A stretch of DNA of 64,000 nt from Aliarcobacter sp. (GCA_028689025.1 JAQTXA010000018.1:1-64000), one strand, 5' to 3'; shown: positions 42,527 through 51,785, counted from the stretch's first letter. Program-made: numbers and translations. Notes: generated by a model from the letters alone, not told the origin.

Positions 42527-43855
42527 TTAAGCCTTTAAATATTTTTTTGAATAATCAAGTAAGATTTTTTCATCAAAAGCATCTGCAACTATTGTAACTC
42601 CAAAAGGAAGTCCATTTTTTCTAAATCCAGCAGGAACTGCAATTGCTGATAAATCTAAAAGATTCATAAAGTTTGTGTAGTATCCAAGATTTGTATTTAG
42701 TTGAATTGGATCTGCATTTACTTCATCTATTTTATAAATAGTTCCAGTTGTTGGTGTTAACATAAAATCAAAATTGGCAAAAATCTTATCTGCAATTTTT
42801 CTATTTGTTTTCAAAATATATTCTGATTCAAAGTAGTTAATTGCATCTTTATTTTGTCCACTTGAAATAATAGTTCTTACTGTTTCATTTACAACTAGGG
42901 GAGTTTTTGTAATAACATCTTTAATTGCAATAAATCTTTCAGTTACCCAAGGCCCACTATAAAGTAGATTTGCACTTTGATTAAATGGTTCATAATCTAT
43001 CTCGTAAGCTTTTCCACCAAGTGATTCAAACTTTTTAACCGCTTGAAAAAATAGTTTTTCTGCTTCATCATCACCAAAAAATTTCAATTGAGATTTTTGT
43101 GGAATTGCAAAGGTAAATTGCTCTTTAGACTCTTTTTTTGTAGAAGTATAAACTCTGCTATAAATATCTTTTTCATCATAGTTATTAACTATTTCAAAAA
43201 CAGTTTTTATAGAACTTAACTCTTTTGCAAAAACAGTTACACAATCCAAACTTCTACAAGCAGGAACAACTCCACTTGTACTTACAACTCCTTTTGTGGC
43301 TTTTAATCCAATTAGATTATTAAAAGCAGCTGGAACTCGTCCACTTCCTGCTGTATCCGTTCCAAGGGAAAAACTAGCCATCTTAAGGGCAACACTTACA
43401 GCACTTCCTGAGCTTGAACCACCTGAAATATATTGGGGATTTATTGAGTTTTTACACTCTCCATAAGGGCTTCTTGTTCCCACAAGTCCAGTTGCAAACT
43501 GGTCTAGGTTTGTTTTTCCTATTGGAATTGCACCTGCTTTTATTAGTTTTTCTACAACAAAAGCTGACTCTTTTGGAATGTATTTATATTCAGCACATCC
43601 AGCAGTTGTAGGAATATTTGCTAAATCAATATTATCTTTTATGGCAAAGGGTATTCCATAAAGAGGAAAATCCTTTGGATTTTTCCCCTCAAGATTTTTT
43701 ATATATGGTTCTAACTCATTTTCATTTAAAGTATAAATCCAAATATTGTGATTTTTTGTCTCTTCTATTTTTGTTTGAATAAATGTGATAACTTCTCTTA
43801 TTGAAGTTTTGTTTTCAAGATAATTTTCTCTTAGAGTATTTATATTTAGATTCAT
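42527..43855 (-). CDS. atzF: allophanate hydrolase, amidase subunit
   Basis: A 442-residue amidase-signature enzyme that hydrolyses allophanate to ammonia and CO2. The Ser-cisSer-Lys triad is Lys73 (GIPFAIKDN), Ser147 in SGGSSSGSA and Ser171 in GTDTAGSGRVP. Full-length AtzF is about 600 residues; this protein lacks the C-terminal domain, which is encoded separately by the next gene. It overlaps the carboxylase gene by 4 bases (start at 43855, carboxylase stop at 43852). In the guanidine pathway allophanate is the product of carboxyguanidine deimination. Confidence 0.93.
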   Translation of the reverse strand: MNLNINTLRENYLENKTSIREVITFIQTKIEETKNHNIWIYTLNENELEPYIKNLEGKNPKDFPLYGIPFAIKDNIDLANIPTTAGCAEYKYIPKESAFVVEKLIKAGAIPIGKTNLDQFATGLVGTRSPYGECKNSINPQYISGGSSSGSAVSVALKMASFSLGTDTAGSGRVPAAFNNLIGLKATKGVVSTSGVVPACRSLDCVTVFAKELSSIKTVFEIVNNYDEKDIYSRVYTSTKKESKEQFTFAIPQKSQLKFFGDDEAEKLFFQAVKKFESLGGKAYEIDYEPFNQSANLLYSGPWVTERFIAIKDVITKTPLVVNETVRTIISSGQNKDAINYFESEYILKTNRKIADKIFANFDFMLTPTTGTIYKIDEVNADPIQLNTNLGYYTNFMNLLDLSAIAVPAGFRKNGLPFGVTIVADAFDEKILLDYSKKYLKA

Positions 43856-46800
43856 TTTTCATCCTTTTTTATTACAACTAATACATCACCTGATTGAATA
43901 TTGTCACCTTCTTTATACAAAATCCCAGATACAGTTCCACTAATTTCAGCTTCAATATCTACTTCCATTTTCATAGATTCTAAGATAACTAAAACATCTC
44001 CTGCTTTTACAATGTCACCTATTTGAACTTCTATTTTCCAAATATTTCCAGACATAATTGATTCAACTGCTTCTTCATTAGCAGCTAAAATAAGAGCATC
44101 TTTATCTTCACTTGCTTCTATTTTTGTATCAAAACTATCAAGACCCTTTTCTTTCCACATTAATCTTTCATCTTCAAAAGCTTGTCCTCTTTTTGTTTGA
44201 AAAGAGTTTGATTGCTCTTCATTTGCTTTTAAAAATGCCTTGTACTCTTTTAGTTTAAATGTTTTATCTTCTATTGTTAAAGGAAATTTTCCATATAAGA
44301 ATTTTTCTCTAATTTCATGTAACTCTTCAGTTGTTACAGGATAAAACTTGATTTGGTCAAAAAATCTTAAAAGCCAAGGTTTATTAAACTCTTTAGTTTG
44401 TCTATATGTATTCCACATTTGTAAAGTTCGTCCAAATAGTTGGTAACCACCAGGCCCTTCCATTCCATATACACACATATAAGCTCCACCGATTCCAACA
44501 GAGTTTTGAGCTGTCCAAGTTCTTGCTGGATTATATTTTGTTGTTACTAATCTTTGAGCTGGATTGAGTGGCGTGGCAACTGGAGCTCCTAAATAAACAT
44601 CTCCTAAACCCATAACCAAATAATCAGCAGTAAAAATAATATCTCTTACTTCATTTGTATTTTTTAAGCCATTTATTCTTCTAATAAAATCAATGTTTGA
44701 AGGACACCAAGGGGCATTTGGTCGAACTCCTTGTTGATATTTATCGATTGCAATTTGAATACTTGGGTCATTCCATGAAAGTGGAAGCCAAACAGTTCTT
44801 GAATCTACCTCTAAATCTTCAATATTTTTAAGATCTAAAATAGCCTCTTTTACAAGTGCTAAAATATCAGTTCTACTTACAACTTGAGTATTAAAATGAA
44901 TTTGTAAACTTCTAATTCCAGGGGTTAAATCAATAATTCCAGATAAATCTTTCTCTTCAATATAAGTCATTAATGCATGGATAAAAAATCTCAGTTCAAT
45001 ATCCAGTTTTAACTCACCAGCTTCAACTAAAATAAACTCATTTCCTGCACATCTAATTGTAATATCAATATCAAGTTCATCATATTTTAAAACATCAATA
45101 ATTGGCGTTGCTATTTTTTCATCAAAATCAATCACATAATCAGCTAATTTTGGTAATAAACTATTTGATCCAATGGCATCTTCATAAGCTTTTGTCATTA
45201 AATCTGCATTTTCTAAACTCACTGCTTTAAATTTGATTTTATCTCCTGCTTTTAATTGTCCAACTTTATAAAGTTCACATGAAATAATAGTTGCAGGACA
45301 AACAAATCCCCCAAGACTTGGCCCATCAGGTCCTAGAATTACTGGCATATCTCCTGTAAAATCTATAGTTCCAAAAGCATAAGCATTATCATGGATGTTT
45401 GAGGGATGAAGTCCAGCTTCTCCTCCATCATTTCTTGCCCATGAGGGAGCTGGTCCTATTAGTCTAACACCCGTTCTGCTTGAATTAAAGTGAACTTCCC
45501 ATGAAGCTTCAAAAAACTCTTTTATATCAGAATTTGTGAAAAAATCTGGACTTCCATGTGGTCCATAAACAACACCAATTTCCCACTCATTTACTAAAGC
45601 AGGAGTTTGAACTAAAGGAGTGTAAATCTCTTTTTTTAGTACATTAAAACTTAAAACATCACCAGCTTTTAAAGCTCGCCCACCATGTCCTCCAAACTCT
45701 CCAAGGGTAAATGTTGAAGCACTTCCAAGATAAGTAGCTGTATCAAAACCACCTGCAATTGCTAAGTAAGTTCTATTTCCATCGCCAATTACTTTTTTAA
45801 ACTCTAAAATATCCCCACATTTTACTTCTAGGGCTTTAAACATTTCAACTTTTTTACCATTAATACAAGTTTGCATATCTGCCCCACCAAAAGCAATAAT
45901 AGCATCTTGTCTGAATTTAAAACTTGCACCTATAAATGTCATTTCAATAAAAGGTGCATTTTTTTCATTATTTAAAAGTTTATTTAAAAGTCTTGGAGTT
46001 AAACTATCCATTGCACCCGATGGTGGAATTCCAACTGCCCAAAATCCTTGCCTTGCTGGGAAATCTTGAATAGTAGTCATTGTTCCAGATTTTAAAATAT
46101 CTACTTTAAAAGGTGCATATTCAAAACTATCAAGAACTTTTGTGTAAAAAGTTGCATCTTTGAAAAACTCTTGTTTAGAGATACTTTCAAGATAAGAAAG
46201 ATTTGATTCAATTCCATAGATTTTACTTTTTTCTAAAACATTTTGAAGTTTTAAAATATTCTCTTCTCTTGTATTACTAACAGTAATGATTTTTGCTAAA
46301 AGTGGGTCATAAAATGGGCTTACTTCACAGCCATCTTCAATCCACGTATCAACTCTTATATCACTTGGTAGTTCAATTTTTGTGATAAGTCCAGTGCTTG
46401 GTTGGAAATTTTTTCCTCCATCTTCTGCATAAACTCTCACTTCAATTGCATGACCTTTTGGATTGTGTTTATAATTTAAAAGAGGAGTATTATCACCACC
46501 TGCAATTTTTATCATCCATTCAACTAAATCAACACCACAAACTTCTTCTGTGATTCCATGTTCAACTTGTAATCTTGTATTTACTTCAAGGAAATAAAAT
46601 TTATCTGCAGATGTGTCATAAATATACTCAACAGTTCCAGCACTTTTATAGTTAACAGCTTTTGCTAATTTTTCAGATGCAACAAAAAGTTGCGCTCTTA
46701 ATTCATCACTAAGATTTGGGGCAGGGGTCTCTTCAATAACTTTTTGGTTTCTTCTTTGGATTGAACAATCTCTCTCACCTAAAGTTTTTACATTTCCAAG

Positions 46801-47448
46801 ACCGTCTCCAAAGATTTGAACTTCAATATGTCGCGCAGTTTGGATATATTTTTCTAAAAAAACACCACTATTACTAAAGTTTGCACCAGCTAGTTTGATA
46901 ACTCCTTCATAGGCATCAATTAACTCTTGTTCACTAAAACAAAGTTTCATTCCAATACCACCACCACCAGCAGTACTTTTTAACATAACTGGATAACCAA
47001 TATTTTTTGCAGTTATTATGGCATCATCTAAATCTTTTAGTAATTCACTTCCTTCAAGTAATGGAACACCATTATCTTTTGCAATTTGACGAGCAGTGTG
47101 TTTTAATCCAAAATCTTCTATGTGTTTAGAGTTTGGGCCTATAAAAACAATACCATTTTCTTCACAAGCCTTTACAAAATTTACATTTTCACTTAAAAAA
47201 CCATATCCTGGATGAATTGCATCAACACCATTTTCTTTTGCAATTGTGATGATTTTTTCAATATCTAAATATGACTCACTTAAAACATTTGAACCCAATG
47301 GCACACTAATATCAGCATTCATTACATAAGAGGCATTTTTATCAACTTCACTAAAAATAGCAAGAGATTGTATATCCATTTTTTTTAGTGTTTTAATTAT
47401 TCTATTTGCAATCTCGCCACGATTGGCAATTAATACTTTTGTAAACAT
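43852..47448 (-). CDS. biotin-dependent guanidine/urea carboxylase
   Basis: A 1198-residue single-chain carboxylase. The biotin carboxylase domain (about 1-450) starts KVLIANRGEIANRIIKTLKK and has the ATP loop STAGGGGIGMK and ERDCSIQRRNQKVIEE. The carboxyltransferase part has two KipA/KipI-type domains (about 460-1000). The C-terminal carrier domain has ESMKME with biotin-accepting Lys1160. Annotated relatives are 'urea carboxylase', but those next to DUF1989 proteins and guanidine riboswitches carboxylate guanidine to carboxyguanidine; that context applies here. The specificity-determining residue was not checked. A guanidine-II-like element precedes it. Confidence 0.92.
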   Translation of the reverse strand: MFTKVLIANRGEIANRIIKTLKKMDIQSLAIFSEVDKNASYVMNADISVPLGSNVLSESYLDIEKIITIAKENGVDAIHPGYGFLSENVNFVKACEENGIVFIGPNSKHIEDFGLKHTARQIAKDNGVPLLEGSELLKDLDDAIITAKNIGYPVMLKSTAGGGGIGMKLCFSEQELIDAYEGVIKLAGANFSNSGVFLEKYIQTARHIEVQIFGDGLGNVKTLGERDCSIQRRNQKVIEETPAPNLSDELRAQLFVASEKLAKAVNYKSAGTVEYIYDTSADKFYFLEVNTRLQVEHGITEEVCGVDLVEWMIKIAGGDNTPLLNYKHNPKGHAIEVRVYAEDGGKNFQPSTGLITKIELPSDIRVDTWIEDGCEVSPFYDPLLAKIITVSNTREENILKLQNVLEKSKIYGIESNLSYLESISKQEFFKDATFYTKVLDSFEYAPFKVDILKSGTMTTIQDFPARQGFWAVGIPPSGAMDSLTPRLLNKLLNNEKNAPFIEMTFIGASFKFRQDAIIAFGGADMQTCINGKKVEMFKALEVKCGDILEFKKVIGDGNRTYLAIAGGFDTATYLGSASTFTLGEFGGHGGRALKAGDVLSFNVLKKEIYTPLVQTPALVNEWEIGVVYGPHGSPDFFTNSDIKEFFEASWEVHFNSSRTGVRLIGPAPSWARNDGGEAGLHPSNIHDNAYAFGTIDFTGDMPVILGPDGPSLGGFVCPATIISCELYKVGQLKAGDKIKFKAVSLENADLMTKAYEDAIGSNSLLPKLADYVIDFDEKIATPIIDVLKYDELDIDITIRCAGNEFILVEAGELKLDIELRFFIHALMTYIEEKDLSGIIDLTPGIRSLQIHFNTQVVSRTDILALVKEAILDLKNIEDLEVDSRTVWLPLSWNDPSIQIAIDKYQQGVRPNAPWCPSNIDFIRRINGLKNTNEVRDIIFTADYLVMGLGDVYLGAPVATPLNPAQRLVTTKYNPARTWTAQNSVGIGGAYMCVYGMEGPGGYQLFGRTLQMWNTYRQTKEFNKPWLLRFFDQIKFYPVTTEELHEIREKFLYGKFPLTIEDKTFKLKEYKAFLKANEEQSNSFQTKRGQAFEDERLMWKEKGLDSFDTKIEASEDKDALILAANEEAVESIMSGNIWKIEVQIGDIVKAGDVLVILESMKMEVDIEAEISGTVSGILYKEGDNIQSGDVLVVIKKDEK

Positions 47449-47469
47449 TTTTACATCCTTAGAATTAAT

Positions 47470-47520
47470 CTTGTGGGCCGTCCCGATTGATTATATTTTG
47501 TAAGTCGTCTTACAAAAAAG
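47470..47520 (-). promoter_or_regulatory. guanidine-II (mini-ykkC) riboswitch before the carboxylase gene
   Basis: On the minus strand two hairpins follow each other. P1 is a perfect 9-bp stem (47496-47504 with 47509-47517) with loop ACGA. P2 is GGG-ACGG-CCC (47475-47484). Both loops fit ACGR and both are closed by G-C pairs, the defining features of guanidine-II RNAs, and the linker is about 11 bases. P2 ends about 14 bases before the AAGG ribosome site of the carboxylase, fitting translational control. A weak hairpin with a U-run (about 47515-47540) precedes P1. Confidence 0.82.
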
Positions 47521-47543
47521 AGAAAGAGGTTCTCTTAAACCTT

Positions 47544-48164
47544 TTATTTATCCCAGATAATTAGTTGTATTGGAGTTGGGTTATAACCATTACAAGGATT
47601 GTTTAGTTGTGGGCAGTTTGAAATTAATACTAAAGTATCCATAAGTGCCACCATTTCAACATAATCGCCTTTTTTTGATATTCCATCTTCGATTGCTAAA
47701 TGTCCATTTTCTTCAACTGGTACATTCATAAAAAAGTTGATATTATTTGTAATATCTTTTGGACTCATTTCAAGTTCACCAACTAATGTTAAATAATTAT
47801 CTCTGCAAGAGTGCATATATCTTTTATCTAAACCAAATCTAACTGAGTTACTCTCAGCACTACAATGTCCACCTAAAGTATCATGGTTTCCACAACTGTC
47901 TTTTACAATTTCCATCATTACATTATCATCACTACTAAAAAGTTTTGTTCCAGTTGTAATAAAAATACTTCCTTGTTCTCTTATCGTATCTGTTGGACTA
48001 TATTTTTCATCAAAATTATTAGCATTGTAAAAAAGTGTATCAACTGCTTGACAACCCTCTAAATCTACTATTCTAAAAGTTTGACCTTTTTTGATTACTT
48101 TTCCCCAAGGAAGTCCTGATAAAATTTTCTCATTATAAACTGCATTTTCAATATTTTTTGACAT
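47544..48164 (-). CDS. DUF1989 protein 2 (UAAP2-type), carboxyguanidine deiminase subunit
   Basis: A 206-residue protein of the urea-carboxylase-associated family, type 2. Typical are VDLEGCQAVDTLFYNANNFDEKY, the TDTIREQGSIFITTGTKL segment, DSCGNHDTLGGHCSAESN and YMHSCRDN, which hold conserved His/Cys residues likely to bind metal. With its paralogue it is expected to form carboxyguanidine deiminase (CgdAB), turning carboxyguanidine into allophanate and ammonia. I chose ATG 48164 because AAGGAG is about 6 bases upstream; the longer frame to 48266 overlaps the previous gene with poor N-terminal sequence. Confidence 0.88.
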   Translation of the reverse strand: MSKNIENAVYNEKILSGLPWGKVIKKGQTFRIVDLEGCQAVDTLFYNANNFDEKYSPTDTIREQGSIFITTGTKLFSSDDNVMMEIVKDSCGNHDTLGGHCSAESNSVRFGLDKRYMHSCRDNYLTLVGELEMSPKDITNNINFFMNVPVEENGHLAIEDGISKKGDYVEMVALMDTLVLISNCPQLNNPCNGYNPTPIQLIIWDK

Positions 48165-48174
48165 CATTTTCTCC

Positions 48175-48894
48175 TTACACAAAGTATCTATTACTATTTT
48201 GAAAGCCTCTTTTAGCTTCATCTGAAAAATCTGCATAATCTTCATCTTTAAAAGGAACACTTTCAAAAATTGAGATTTCTATATCACTTGGATTATAAAC
48301 ACCAGTTTTATCCATAACATGTGGAGTATTTGATAAAATTAATAACACATCCATGTGAGCTGTTAGTTCAATAACATCACCTTCTTTTGCGCATCTTGGA
48401 TTTAATTCTAGGTTTGAGCCACCTTTTACATCTACTTTTCTAAATAGATTGAGTGCAGGAATCATATCTTTTTTACCCATTCCATATTTTCCAAGTTCTA
48501 TTAAAAAGTTTTCCCTATCACTTTTATAATAAGCATTTCGACAAGAGTCATAAGTTGCTTCTTCTTTGAAGTTTTCTTTTATAATTCGGGGATTTGAAAT
48601 TCCACCTAAAGTATCAAATAAACCATCTGTTGTATCTTGCGTTATTGCAAATAAAACTCTTCCCATTTCTGAAAAAAGAACATCATTTTTTTTCAAAAAG
48701 GCATTCCATTGTATTTTTACAGTATCAGCACTATTAAATCGCTCAAAAGCATTTGAAGCATTGTAAAACATTGCTGATAAACTAGCATTATTTCCTTTTG
48801 CTTTTAGCTGAATTGTTTGTCCTCTTTTTATAATTTTTGACCATTTTACACTTGAAGGTAATATTTCATTTAATACTACATTTTCACTTCTCAT
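48175..48894 (-). CDS. DUF1989 protein 1 (UAAP1-type), carboxyguanidine deiminase subunit
   Basis: A 239-residue urea-carboxylase-associated protein, type 1. WSKIIKRGQTIQLKAKGNNASLSAMFYNASN, DTTDGLFDTLGG, and DSCRNAYYKSDRENFLIELGKYGMGKKDM match the UAAP1 pattern. It is the likely partner of the UAAP2-type protein encoded 10 bases downstream. Fewer His/Cys residues remain at the metal-site positions than in the partner (LGGISNP against LGGHCSA), so this may be the non-catalytic subunit. The start at 48894 overlaps the ATPase gene by 11 bases; a frame to 48921 is less likely. Confidence 0.87.
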   Translation of the reverse strand: MRSENVVLNEILPSSVKWSKIIKRGQTIQLKAKGNNASLSAMFYNASNAFERFNSADTVKIQWNAFLKKNDVLFSEMGRVLFAITQDTTDGLFDTLGGISNPRIIKENFKEEATYDSCRNAYYKSDRENFLIELGKYGMGKKDMIPALNLFRKVDVKGGSNLELNPRCAKEGDVIELTAHMDVLLILSNTPHVMDKTGVYNPSDIEISIFESVPFKDEDYADFSDEAKRGFQNSNRYFV

Positions 48895-49627
48895 TTTTTC
48901 TTTCCTTTTTCTTACTCGCATCTATATCGTTTACAATTGTTGACCCATATCTATTTGGGAAATCTTTATCGGTTTTTATTTTGTCAAAGACTAAAACTCT
49001 AGTTCCCAGCTTAAAAGCTTCACTAATATCGTGAGTTACCATAACTACACCAAAGTTTAATTTGCTATGAATATCTAAAAGTAATTCATGCATATCTAAA
49101 CTAATTCCTGGATCCAAAGCTCCAAATGGTTCATCTAGTAATAAAAGCTTTGGCTTTTTAACCAATGATTGAGCTATTGATAATCTTTGTTTCATTCCAC
49201 CACTTAACTCGTGTGGATATTTATTTTTTGAATCTTCTAGTCCAACAGCTTTTAAAATCTCATTTGCTTTTTCATAAGCCTCTTTTTTCTCTTTTCCAAA
49301 AAGTTTTCCAAAGAACCTAGATTTTTCAAACTCTAAACCAATAATTACATTATCTATTACATTTAAGTGACTCAAAGTTGAATATCGTTGAAAAACAATT
49401 CCTCTTTCATCACTTGGCTCTTTTGGATACTCTTTATCTTCAAAAAGCAGTTTCCCTCGTGTTGGTTCATCTATACCTAAAAGCATTTTTAGAAAAGTTG
49501 TTTTTCCACAACCAGATGGTCCAACTAAGGCACAAAATTCTCCATCATTCATAGAAAAATTTAGATTTTCTAAAATAACATCATTACCATATATTTTCCA
49601 GATATTTTTTGCTTTTACTAAACTCAT
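48884..49627 (-). CDS. ABC transporter ATP-binding protein (guanidine/urea-carboxylase region)
   Basis: A 247-residue ATPase of the nitrate/sulfonate/taurine (TauB/SsuB) class. Walker A is GPSGCGKTT (about 36-44), the Q-loop is FQRYSTL, the signature is LSGGMKQRLSIAQSL and Walker B is LLLLDEPFGALDP, with the switch His in MVTHDISEA. It powers the permease encoded upstream. It overlaps the next gene by 11 bases. The lysine-rich tail (SKKKERKNEK) is unusual. Confidence 0.92.
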   Translation of the reverse strand: MSLVKAKNIWKIYGNDVILENLNFSMNDGEFCALVGPSGCGKTTFLKMLLGIDEPTRGKLLFEDKEYPKEPSDERGIVFQRYSTLSHLNVIDNVIIGLEFEKSRFFGKLFGKEKKEAYEKANEILKAVGLEDSKNKYPHELSGGMKQRLSIAQSLVKKPKLLLLDEPFGALDPGISLDMHELLLDIHSKLNFGVVMVTHDISEAFKLGTRVLVFDKIKTDKDFPNRYGSTIVNDIDASKKKERKNEK

Positions 49628-49629
49628 AA

Positions 49630-50442
49630 TTACTCCTTACCAAACCAAGGAAATAGTTTTTGATTAAACTTTCTCAAAATAAAATCAATTAAAAATGCTA
49701 AAAGTGTAATCCATAAAACATAAGGTAAAATCACATCCATCGCTAAATATCTTCTTACTAAAAATATTCTATATCCTAAACCTTCTGTTGAAGCAATTGC
49801 TTCTGCTGAGATTAGAAAAATCCAAGCAGTTCCAAGTGTTAATCTAATTGCATCTATTAATCTTGGTAATATTTGAGGAGTTATTACTCTTGTAATAATC
49901 TGCCAAGTATTAGCACCCAATGTTTGAACTTTTATAATTTGTTCGCTGGGAATCTCACGTACCCTTTGATAAATTTCCCTTGTCATAATAGGGGCAACTC
50001 CTAAAATAATAAGAACAACTTTTGAAACTTCACCTAATCCAAAAACAATAAACAAAATGGGAAGCATTGCCATGGTTGGTATTAATGAAAAAAACCATAT
50101 CAAAGGAGATAGAGTTGATGTCATATATGGAACAATTCCAATAGAAATACCAATAACAAGGGCAAATATTGCACTAATTGTAATACCAGTTGCTAATCTT
50201 TTCAAACTAGAAAGCGTATCATTTAGTAAAATATATTCACCAGTTCGTTTGTCTTCTTCAAATGCCAATTTACCCATTGAATCCATGCACTTTTCAATTG
50301 AGGGCAAAAGTTTATCATTAGGATTTTGCGTAAGTCTTACAGCAGAAGCACTAATATAAACTATTACAATCAATAAAAAAGGTAAAAGCCCCAAAAACAA
50401 ATTTGTTGTTTTTGATGGGACTTGATTTATTAACCTTTTCAT
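49630..50442 (-). CDS. ABC transporter permease (guanidine/urea-carboxylase region)
   Basis: A 270-residue inner-membrane permease of the TauC/SsuC class with about six spans. The EAA-like coupling loop is LGANTWQIITRVITPQILPRLIDAIRLTLG (about 176-205), the usual contact with the ATPase. The N-terminal cytosolic part (MKRLINQVPSKTTN) is short. It is two bases upstream of the ATPase gene and 12 after the binding-protein gene. The substrate is inferred from the operon as guanidine or a related compound. Confidence 0.91.
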   Translation of the reverse strand: MKRLINQVPSKTTNLFLGLLPFLLIVIVYISASAVRLTQNPNDKLLPSIEKCMDSMGKLAFEEDKRTGEYILLNDTLSSLKRLATGITISAIFALVIGISIGIVPYMTSTLSPLIWFFSLIPTMAMLPILFIVFGLGEVSKVVLIILGVAPIMTREIYQRVREIPSEQIIKVQTLGANTWQIITRVITPQILPRLIDAIRLTLGTAWIFLISAEAIASTEGLGYRIFLVRRYLAMDVILPYVLWITLLAFLIDFILRKFNQKLFPWFGKE

Positions 50443-50454
50443 TTGGTTTCCTAA

Positions 50455-51534
50455 CTACAGCGAACCGTCCGCTGCCATTTTCATGTATGTATCATCAAAT
50501 CTTAATTTGATATTTCCTTTGTCACCTATAACTTTTCCATTTGGAAATTCAATTCCAACAAAACCATAATCACTTGCCCCATCACCATATAATCCATGAT
50601 TAAATGAGAATTTAGCAACAAATTCCATAGTTTTCATAATCTCATCACTATTATTAAATTTAACAGCATCAGATGCTTTGTAAAACATATTTGTTGTTTT
50701 TAATTGGTCTTCAAATCCAGCTAAATCAGTTCCTGAAGCTTTTGCCATGATTGATTTTGCATCAGTAGAAGCTTTTGTATTTGATTGCATTAATGTCATC
50801 ATTTCATACCAAGCACCAACAAGTGCTTTTCCAAAATTTGGATTATCTTTTAGAGTTTGAGAATTTACTACCATTAAGTCAATAATTTCACCTGGAACTT
50901 TTGAGCTATCAAAAATATTATTTGCTTTTGGCATTTTAAGAATTTCACTAACTTGAGGTTTCCAAGTAACTACATTTGTAACATCAGCAGTTGAATAAGC
51001 TGAAACCATATCCGCATCACTTGTGTTAACTACAGTTATATCTTTTTCAGATAAACCATTTAGTTCTAAACCACGAGCAAGTAAATAGTGAGAAATAGAT
51101 AATTCAACTAAATTTACATTTTTGCCTTTTAAATCTTTGATTGATTTCGCATCTTTAGAAATAACTGCATCATTTCCATTTGAAAAATCTCCAATGATTA
51201 AAGAAGTTGAATCAACTCCACCAGCTGCTGGAATTCCAAGAGCATCAGTATTTGCCATTGTACAACCATCAAATTCACCTGAAGTATATTGATTAATTGA
51301 TTCAATATAATCATTGATTTGAACAATTTTTATATTGATGTCATATTTTTTAGCCCATTTGTCCATGATTTTTTGTGAGTTTATAACATCCCAAGGCATC
51401 CAACCAACATAGATTGTCCATGCGATTTTAAAATCTTTTTTAGTTTGGGCATACATTGAGCTTGTTGTTAATCCTAATACTAGAACAGACATTGACAGTA
51501 CTTTAAAAAGTTTTGTGAAAGTAGATGATTTCAT
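50455..51534 (-). CDS. ABC transporter substrate-binding protein (guanidine/urea-carboxylase region)
   Basis: A 359-residue periplasmic binding protein of the NMT1/TauA class with a Sec signal peptide (KLFKVLSMSVLVLGLTTSSMYAQ). KIAWTIYVGWMPWDVINSQKIMDKW opens the first lobe, as in binding proteins located beside urea-carboxylase genes. I chose ATG 51534 (MKSSTFTKLF) because AGGAG sits 8 bases upstream; an in-frame ATG at 51567 has no such site and lies in the riboswitch leader. It is the first gene after the guanidine-I riboswitch. Confidence 0.9.
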   Translation of the reverse strand: MKSSTFTKLFKVLSMSVLVLGLTTSSMYAQTKKDFKIAWTIYVGWMPWDVINSQKIMDKWAKKYDINIKIVQINDYIESINQYTSGEFDGCTMANTDALGIPAAGGVDSTSLIIGDFSNGNDAVISKDAKSIKDLKGKNVNLVELSISHYLLARGLELNGLSEKDITVVNTSDADMVSAYSTADVTNVVTWKPQVSEILKMPKANNIFDSSKVPGEIIDLMVVNSQTLKDNPNFGKALVGAWYEMMTLMQSNTKASTDAKSIMAKASGTDLAGFEDQLKTTNMFYKASDAVKFNNSDEIMKTMEFVAKFSFNHGLYGDGASDYGFVGIEFPNGKVIGDKGNIKLRFDDTYMKMAADGSL

Positions 51535-51574
51535 CTTGTTTTCTCCTACATAGAATTTGAAACACATTAAGAGG

Positions 51575-51690
51575 TATTAACCTCCCGGGCTTTTATCCCT
51601 CCGTGTAACTCTATATATGAGTCGGTTGCTCTCGGACCAGTCACTTTAAAAAAAGTCGGAACCCTAGCTGCCTTTAGTAGTTTTCTTAAA
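51575..51690 (-). promoter_or_regulatory. guanidine-I (ykkC) riboswitch at the operon head
   Basis: On the minus strand the conserved ykkC blocks appear in order: CTAGGGTTCCG, CTGGTCCGAGAG, then ACACGGAGGGATAAAAGCCC followed by GGGAG. These are near-consensus for the guanidine-I class. A short hairpin GAGGT-TAAT-ACCTC lies at the 3' edge (51571-51584), and a similar GAGGT-ATTT-ACCTC lies just upstream (51692-51705); they could pair with each other. No U-run follows, so the expression platform is unclear. The ribosome site is about 30 bases downstream. Confidence 0.95.
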
Positions 51691-51785
51691 TGAGGTAAAT
51701 ACCTCTAATATGATTTCGTTAAGACAAGTATAAAATAAAATTGAATTTATTAAAACAGTTTTGTTGTATAAAATATAGACAATAA

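Noticed and set aside
43852..51690. Operon for urea degradation (urea amidolyase)
   Set aside because: Guanidine-I riboswitch, DUF1989 proteins and Gdx point to guanidine as the substrate.
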